Shown piece by piece: positions 58,224-64,000 of a stretch of DNA of 64,000 bases. The stretch lies in the NCBI GenBank assembly GCA_947652605.1, contig OX393576.1:55590966-55654965 (forward strand), in the 5' to 3' direction. Under the pieces are notes generated by a model that searched no databases, was not told the DNA's origin, and saw nothing but the letters and a program-made list of their open reading frames with translations. A program made the position numbers and the translations under genes. Source of the stretch: Elmis aenea (taxonomy: Eukaryota > Arthropoda > Insecta > Coleoptera > Elmidae). Every line of letters begins with the position of its first letter. Positions within the stretch are counted from its first letter, which is position 1.

Positions 58224-58832
58224 ATGAGTGAAATTTGTGAAATTATTCCATCTCAAAGAGGGAACAACAAAATCAATGTTCATGGATATTTGATGGTGAA
58301 AGACAAAAATCGCGAGGACATTTATTACTGGTGCTGTGAAAGAAGAAAATCAGAAAATTGTAAAGGCAGAGCAACGACCAAATATTTAATTGGACAGCAT
58401 CATCTTCAGAAGTTTGTGGATCATAATCACGCTCCAGAAGCAAGTGCTGCGTCTGTTGCTAAAATTGTTGGGCAAATCAAGGTACACGCAAAACAAACAA
58501 AAAATCTGCCATGTCAGATTATTCAGAGTAACACCGTTGTCGCTCCTCCACGGATTCAGCCGTACATGCCATCAAAAAATGCTATTCGCAAGGTAATAAA
58601 ACGAGTACGACAAGCAGACAGACCATCCGAACCACAGTCGCTGGATGAAATTAATATTCCACTTTCTTTACGTAAAACCTTAAATGGAGAACTATTTCTT
58701 ATTAGAGACTCTTCAGTGGGAGAAGATAGAATAATGGTTTTTATAACAAAATTAAATGTTCAACATTTATCAAAGGCCAAGTATTGGATTATGGACTACC
58801 TTCGCGGTATCGCACATAGCGTTTCAATTTAA
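58224..58832 (+). CDS. FLYWCH zinc-finger protein, truncated MULE transposase
   Basis: 202 residues from ATG 58224. FLYWCH-type finger at about 20-70: GYLMVKD, YYWCCERRKSENCKGRA, DHNHAPEA, with C37/C38, C46, H67 and H69 as ligands. A basic linker (IRKVIKRVRQADRP) follows, then the start of the MULE transposase region (LNGELFLIRDSS, LNVQHLSKAKYWIMDYLRG). In full transposases the text after WIMD continues GTFK into the DDE domain; here it diverges to a stop, so only DNA binding is likely. TATACTATAAAGG at 58172 is a plausible TATA box and AATAAA at 58907 a polyadenylation signal. Could serve as a repressor of, or helper to, related elements. Confidence 0.82.
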   Translation: MSEICEIIPSQRGNNKINVHGYLMVKDKNREDIYYWCCERRKSENCKGRATTKYLIGQHHLQKFVDHNHAPEASAASVAKIVGQIKVHAKQTKNLPCQIIQSNTVVAPPRIQPYMPSKNAIRKVIKRVRQADRPSEPQSLDEINIPLSLRKTLNGELFLIRDSSVGEDRIMVFITKLNVQHLSKAKYWIMDYLRGIAHSVSI

Positions 58833-59046
58833 AACATAGTTAGTTTAGTTGACGTAGTAATTAATTATAATAATTATTGAATACAATGTAGATACTTATA
58901 TTTTTTAATAAAAAAGATATAAAATTTAGTTTTAAATTTTTATTTTGTACCTATATAGTATGCATCTCTCGTATGTTCTTCTAATGAAAAAATCAATAAA
59001 AGTAATCTGATTTGTTTTTTGGGGTCGAAATAATACATTTAATTTT

Positions 59047-59160
59047 TTCGGGACGTTGGCTGTCGGGAAGTTGGATTTCGGGAAGTTCGTCTGTCGGGAA
59101 GTTAGTCTGTCGGGAAGTTGGCGGTCGGGAAGTTGGCTGTCGGGAAGTTGGCTTTCGGGA
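59047..59160 (-). repeat. Right terminal array of the MULE, inverted units
   Basis: About seven copies of GTCGGGAAGTTRGTCT, inverse to the left array. The open frames seen here are translations of the repeat, not genes. Confidence 0.88.
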
Positions 59161-59850
59161 ATATGACCCACACCCCCATACAGGGTGTCTCGGTTATTAT
59201 CAGATATAGAAAACACTAAGTACGTAGTCTCCATTTCTTTTTTTAAGAGGAATTTATTGCCGTAAACAGATTTTTGATATCTTTTTTATCTTCGAAATAT
59301 AGTCAAAAACCGATTTTTGGCAATTTTCAAAAATGTTAAATATCTCGCTTTTACGAAAAGCTAGAAAAAAACTTTAAAGACATTTTTGGCATGGTTATTG
59401 TCCTTAATAAGATAGCGATATTCATTTTTTTTACTCATATAAATATTGATATATTACACCTAACTTTCTTATTTTAAATGGCAACCATAGTTGGCTTTGA
59501 CATATATCAAAAGCTTGCTTTTTGTGCTTTTCAAAAATATATAATTTGCTTATGGTTGCTATTTAAAATAAGAAAGTTAGGTGTAATTTATCAACATTTA
59601 TATGCGTAAAAAAATTGAACATCGCTATCTTATTAAGTACAAAAAAAACATGCAAAAAAGTCCTTAAAGTTTTTCCTATCATTTTGTTTAAGCGAGATAT
59701 TTACCATTTTTGAAAGTTGCCAAAAATCGGTTTTTGGCTATAGGTACATATTTCGAAAATTAAATAGGATATCAAAAATCTGTTAACGGCAATAAATTCC
59801 TCTTAAAAAAGGAAATGAAGACTACGTACTTAGTATTAGTAGTAGTACTA

Positions 59851-61867
59851 ATTTAGTGTGGTGAAATATATTTAGACTCGTAGAAAAACATTTCTTTGAT
59901 CTTTTAAAATGTTGTAGAAGTAGAGAGCTTAATAACTTTTAACTCTTAATTTTAAAATATATCGTCACCTTGCATGACGTATAGTATTACAGCGAGGCTG
60001 TAGGCACGATTCTTAATTTTATTCCAATGCCCAAATTTAAATTTATAATTGAGTATCCAAATTTAGAATCCAGTCTTTGCAAATTGAATAAAAACATCGG
60101 ACCACCTGTTCTAAAAAGTAAAAACCCTCATCTGCATTGGGATTATTTTTAGGACAGGTTTAACTTTAAATTATCAGAAATGGAAAAGGAAAACTTTCAA
60201 CCTGTTTGTTGCTTCTGACAACCCCAATAAAGTAAAACCTTTCACATTTACTGCCTATAATGTGTAACTTTCAACAAAATGTTGATTGTTTATAAACTAT
60301 GCATAACCAAAATTTAAAAAACTTAACAGTTTATCGCCTCGCAAGCATACATTTTTACTAAACATAAATTTTCAACAATTCGGTTATACCACGGTTATCA
60401 TATAACGCGGGTTTGCGAGGTTGTATCCGAACCGCGTTATAAGCGACTTTTATTGTATTTGGTATTTTACCAAATGTAATATAATACTGTAATCGTATAT
60501 CAGGACTATTAAATTTTAAATGGAAAAGATTAACTTATTATAAATTTATAATAACCATGCACATTTTAATGTGAAAAATATGTTATCAAAGTTACATATT
60601 TTCAATAAATTACATTTCTGCTTGTATTTCTCGTAAAATCTGGTGTATAATACGCATGCTTGCTTTAGTCCAAAACTTTCCGGTAAAATGGATATTTGTT
60701 TATAATACACACCATAACTTTTCAGCATTTTGTGTTATGAAACATTTGTTAAAAATCGTAAAGAATAATAACAAATAAAAATAGGTACGCCATAAATAAA
60801 ATAAAAGACCTTCAATATCGCTCCATTTTTACACTAAATCTGACAGAAACTCGACAGATGTTAATTTTCGATATCAAAAATTATGTATTTTTTGTACTTA
60901 CGCGTTAACCGCTAAATTTGGCAAAACTTGTGCTCAATATACGAGAGATTTTCAGTAATCTTATAAAACGGAAATAATATTAAAATATTATGGACAAGTT
61001 AGCCTCCACTACTGCGTAAATGCGTGCCAATTTACTAAACTTATCTGCAAAACACCTCTCGTTATACATCGACTTTACAACTATAAATTTATTATTTACG
61101 AGGGTTAATTAAACCAAACAAAATTACTCATTAGAAAAGTTTTAACATCAAAACCATATTTTTACATACATTGACCTTAAAAACTTCAAAAAAAGGGCAC
61201 TATCGGCTTTTGAAACTCTCAAATGTCAGCACGGGCTAAGATTCGGTTGACTACAGAACTAACCCTACCGTGTAAGACACGTTTCACGCGTTTTGTATTC
61301 TCTCGCTGTCTAGAAACCTCAAGTCAAGTAATGTTTGCAGATAAAATTGGACGTTCACAGACAAAACTAGTCTGTTACTTTAATCGTTCCCATTTCCATT
61401 GAAAAAAATCGATATTTTGTTATTGTTTTACATTTTTCGTTCTGTTCTCATCCTCGAAAAAACCTTAATCAAAAAAGAGTCGGAAGTTTTTCCGACTCCG
61501 ACTACCGACTCTTCAAAAAAGCTCTTACTTCTCAACTGCGGACTCCCGACTCCGACTCCCCATCCCTGCTATAATACGCGTAAACTAAATTTTATTGTAA
61601 TTTACGTATCAAATTATATATTGCGTCATACATATTTAATAATTGCTTGAATTTAAAAATCGCGTTATACGGAATTGCGTTAATTGAGAAGCCAACATGC
61701 ATATAACTATATTTCAGTCGGATTTGGCTTAAAGAAGGTGTGATGGGGTTATTCGGAGTTAAATATTTTGCTACCCAAAAATTTACTGTAAGCAGATTCT
61801 CAACTTTTTATGGAATAATTTATGATTCTTGTATTATTCACTTTTGTACGACAATTTATAAAATATT
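59851..61867. other. No gene; a single hAT-type end at 61.5 kb
   Basis: AT-rich DNA. At 61481-61572 a CCGACTCCGACT-rich stretch ends CCCCATCCCTGCT, which in inverse (AGCAGGGATGGGGAGTCGG) looks like a hAT MITE terminus with repeated GACTCC. The other end was not located. Confidence 0.4.
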
Positions 61868-62850
61868 GTTATCACTCCAGTGCTCACGCGGGATACTATA
61901 GTATCCCAGTGATGTATTTCTGCAAATTTTTGTCAAATGGCACAATCTTATGCCTTTGTCATTTCAGTACCTTTTCATCTTACTTTGTAGGCTTAGTTAG
62001 CCTTATTGCTTATCAGTGACCAGTGCTATAAAAGCTGACAACTTAAAAAAATTACGCTTGGGATACCTGAGTATCCCGCGCGATCACTAACGTGATTTTT
62101 ATTTTTATAGCTCGAGTTTTGTTCGTAAGGTATTTTTCATGTTATTTTTGTTTTTACTATTATATCAATGCTTTCTTGTTTGTATAAACGATTGTTATTG
62201 ATAATTTGAAATCTTTAAAATAATATCTTCCGATTTGAACATTTTAAATTCCTACGTATGCATTTTTTTTGTTTGCAATTATATATTTATTTTCGTGAAA
62301 CTTAGACCATGTCCCAAAGTAAAAATCCAGAGCAGTGGTGTAAGTAGTTAGAGGAAATTGAGGAGAACGAAGAATATATTGAAGACAGTGAAGATGAAGA
62401 ATCCGAAGGTGATTTGGAAGACTATGAATACCGAGGAGAAAATCTTAGCGAACATGAATCGGAAACAGAGCAAGACATCAATTCTGGTAGCGATAACGAT
62501 TCATACAATGTAGATACACAAAGATAACTTTACTCACTGGAGAAAGAATGTTTTCAAAAAAATAAAAGAACAGCTGCACGTAATATAATCGCTGAATTAC
62601 CAGAAACCAGGAGTGAGGCGAAAAATGCGACTGCCTATTTAGAAAATTGTAATAAACATTAACGCAATTTTTTTTTGTAATGCATTTCTGTCATAATTGT
62701 AATGTTCATGTTATAAGTATATTACAAACAATCAAAAATAATTTTTTAAAAGTCGTTAAAAACTATTACATATTGCGAGTGGGATACCATAGTATTCCAC
62801 GCGATCACTAACGTAACAAAAGTGAGCGCGGCAACGGAGTGTTAAATCAG
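61868..62850 (+). mobile_element. piggyBac-like element relic with GGGATAC palindromes
   Basis: GGGATACTATAGTATCCC (61890-61907), GGGATACCTGAGTATCCC (about 62060) and GGGATACCATAGTATTCC (about 62782) are three near-palindromes. The last two are each followed by a CGCGATCACTAACGT-type string, the first is preceded by GTGCTCACGC in inverse. TTAA follows GGAGTG at 62843-62846. A piggyBac N-terminal frame lies between. Exact borders are uncertain. Confidence 0.5.
62309..62662 (+). pseudogene. piggyBac-like transposase, N-terminal part with two stops
   Basis: From ATG 62309: MSQSKNPEQWCK, stop (TAG), then a very acidic stretch (EEIEENEEYIEDSEDEESEG, later SEHESETEQD), stop, then in the same frame FQKNKRTAARNIIAELPETR and SEAKNATAYLENC. 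An acidic leader followed by RTxxxNII and xARNAxTxLE is the standard entry of piggyBac transposases. The catalytic domain is deleted. Both stops are single codons in an otherwise open frame. Confidence 0.75.
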
Positions 62851-62938
62851 TGCATTTTCAATTTCTTTTCTTATTCTAGTTACACAACATTTTGCATTAC
62901 AATTCCTTCTCTTAGTAACAATTAAAACATAATCTTAC

Positions 62939-63196
62939 CTCAAGCGTTATGGTAAAAAATGTAACCATTAAATCTGCTAACGCAAGATGGCGGATCATGA
63001 GATTAATCCTAGATTTCCTGTGTCTCGACCGATACAGACTAACGAACACCGTCAAATTTCCAACCGCCGCTATAACGAAGAGCACGCTGTACAGTAACAC
63101 AACGATCAAAGACGCGTCGCTGAAACGCAAATAGTCAGGAAAAGTTGAGTTCAAAAAACTTGCATTATCAGTATTATTATTATTAAGGATTTCCAT
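62939..63196 (-). CDS. First coding exon of a GnRH-type peptide GPCR (N-terminus, TM1, TM2), copy 2
   Basis: 86 codons from ATG (63196) to a GAG / GTAAGA donor, phase 0, the same end as copy 1. The N-terminus has three sequons (N7, N11, N16). TM1 about 31-53 with AAVGNLTVFVSLY, the RSRHRKSR loop, and TM2 with LMIRHLALADLMVTFF. From the GN motif to the splice site it differs from copy 1 at only three positions, while the extracellular part is quite different. Family as for copy 1 (AKH/ACP/corazonin receptors). No TM3 exon is visible in the 35 kb down to copy 1. It may be an alternative first exon of one gene or a separate paralogue. Confidence 0.87.
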
Positions 63197-63590
63197 TGTT
63201 TGTCTTTTTAAAATGTTATTGCGTAAATCAAACTAGAGTCCTTAAATTAAATAAGGAACTTTAAATTCGCACATTTTTAAACTGTTTAATGGTAGGTATT
63301 ACATCAATATTAAGTGACTCTTAAGAAATATAAAATGAACCGTTGAAGTCAACCAATATTTTTATTTTAACAGGTTTAAAACAAGAACAAAACCGAAACT
63401 TTTCATTCAGGATTCTTCAGAAAAGTTTTGGAATATGGCACATTTATTATAGACATGCAAAATAGTTTTTAAACAAGACAAAGAACAACAATTTCTCTTA
63501 AATTTTAAACTTTTTTTACGGTTACGATCACGCAGACAAAATTTTAATATTTTTTAATTTTAGTAAAGTTTTGTCTTTACCTGAAACTGT

Positions 63591-63692
63591 ACGCGCACAC
63601 TTCAGAGTTTCAGGCTACCCGACGCGCGTTTGCAAGTGAAAACGGATGCAGCAACCAATGAATAGCACTAGCCATGCGCTAAAACAGCTGAA
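63591..63692 (-). promoter_or_regulatory. Conserved upstream block of receptor copy 2
   Basis: Gap-free partner of 28101-28202. At 63581 on the minus strand TTTCAG / GTAAAG is a good donor, so a short non-coding exon may start in this block and splice to the coding exon. The block contains a CCAAT (63655) and several CpG. Confidence 0.6.
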
Positions 63693-63974
63693 AAGTTTTG
63701 GGGTGTATCATTGTGTGTAAGCGCAGGTAATTAAACGTTGAAATAATTATTTATAATATCCAATACATAAACGTTAACTTATAATAATTTTATTAAATGA
63801 ATTATTCAGTATGCATCTCAGGAAAACACGTAATAATTGAAAAGTGGCATGATTCACTTTTTGCGAAAAATGAATGAAAGTTATTTACGATAACAAAAAT
63901 GCATGGTATTTTTATCTTTAAACATTTTACTTGCAATTTCTTTCAAAATAATCAATATAATATATAATTATATA

Positions 63975-64000
63975 CAGGGTGATTGAAATTCGAGTTTAAG
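63975..64000 (+). mobile_element. Left end of a CAGGGTG MITE, cut by the window edge
   Basis: TA then CAGGGTGATTGAAATTCGAG. Similar to the single end at 38718. The rest lies outside the window. Confidence 0.6.

Larger units (their letters stand above)
57283..59174 (+). mobile_element. MULE-like transposon with tandem-repeat ends
   Basis: Ends GGGGTGCCGGACGAATTC and the diverged inverse of GAATATGACCCACACC. CCCATACAG flanks both sides (57274-57282, 59175-59183), a 9-bp duplication as in MULE/Phantom elements. Each end is an array of a roughly 16-bp repeat (ACTTCCCGACAGACTA): about 15 units at the left, about 7 inverted units at the right. Inside are a 74-bp tandem repeat and a FLYWCH gene. 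Confidence 0.87.
57253..59850. mobile_element. Palindromic element of the 16.2-kb family, split by a MULE
   Basis: CAGGGTGGCCTATTTGAG after TA at the left matches the start at 16192. After the MULE, the arms 59184 to about 59530 and about 59535 to 59850 are inverse copies (GTAGTCTCCATTTC against GAAATGAAGACTAC, and CTAACTTTCTTATTTTAAAT against its inverse). The right tip is missing. Non-coding. Confidence 0.75.

Noticed and set aside
59012..59209. Repetitive small proteins at 58.9-59.2 kb on both strands
   Set aside because: They translate the MULE terminal repeat array.
1..64000. tRNA, rRNA and other standard RNA genes
   Set aside because: No A/B-box cloverleaf or rRNA-like sequence was noticed by eye; a covariance-model scan would be decisive.

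Overview
The window looks like intron-rich, intergenic DNA of an insect nuclear genome. It is strongly AT-rich. It has short GT-AG introns with clean splice sites, two exons of a GnRH-type neuropeptide receptor, and a transposon load typical of insects: piggyBac, Tc1/mariner, pogo/Tigger, hAT, Harbinger, MULE, Ty3/gypsy, RTE-like LINEs and many MITEs ending in CAGGGTG. The order cannot be fixed from sequence; a beetle or another insect that keeps the AKH/ACP/corazonin receptor family is a reasonable guess. There is no sign of bacterial, plastid or viral genome organisation.

Layout. 0-10 kb: a nest of elements. A piggyBac-type element (TTAA ends) was hit by a 2.7 kb Ty3/gypsy element and by a 1.5 kb Tc1/mariner element. 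A second copy of the same locus without either insertion follows a 200-N gap, so both empty sites are visible; the pair may be two haplotypes placed end to end. 10-27 kb: a hAT MITE with CCCGGG-rich ends, a 5'-truncated RTE-like LINE with a 15-bp target duplication, long palindromic elements, a frameshifted piggyBac transposase gene, nested MITEs and a second piggyBac-like element. 27.6-27.9 kb and 62.9-63.2 kb (both minus strand): two nearly identical first coding exons of a peptide GPCR, each with a conserved upstream block of the same geometry. 28-35 kb: a pogo/Tigger relic, then a three-deep nest in which a hAT holds a TIR element carrying a Crypton-like exon, and that element holds a Harbinger element with a near-complete two-exon transposase gene. 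36-40 kb: a MITE and LINE fragments.

40.5-52.7 kb: a 12.3 kb satellite array of 43 complete 293-bp monomers and shorter deletion variants, with higher-order repeats. Each monomer holds three copies of a short CTCAAA-GCGT motif that also occurs, decayed, on both flanks. 53.5-55.9 kb: a six-exon zinc-finger gene that keeps its splice sites but carries a nonsense codon and frameshifts. 57.3-59.2 kb: a MULE-like element whose ends are arrays of a 16-bp repeat, with a FLYWCH gene behind six 74-bp repeats, inserted in a palindromic element. 62-62.7 kb: a decayed piggyBac N-terminus.

The only candidate host genes are the receptor exons and, less surely, the zinc-finger gene. Everything else is mobile or repetitive DNA. 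The receptor exons imply that much of the window is intron: no TM3-TM7 exon was found between or below them, which suggests two alternative first exons of one gene, or a partial gene duplication.
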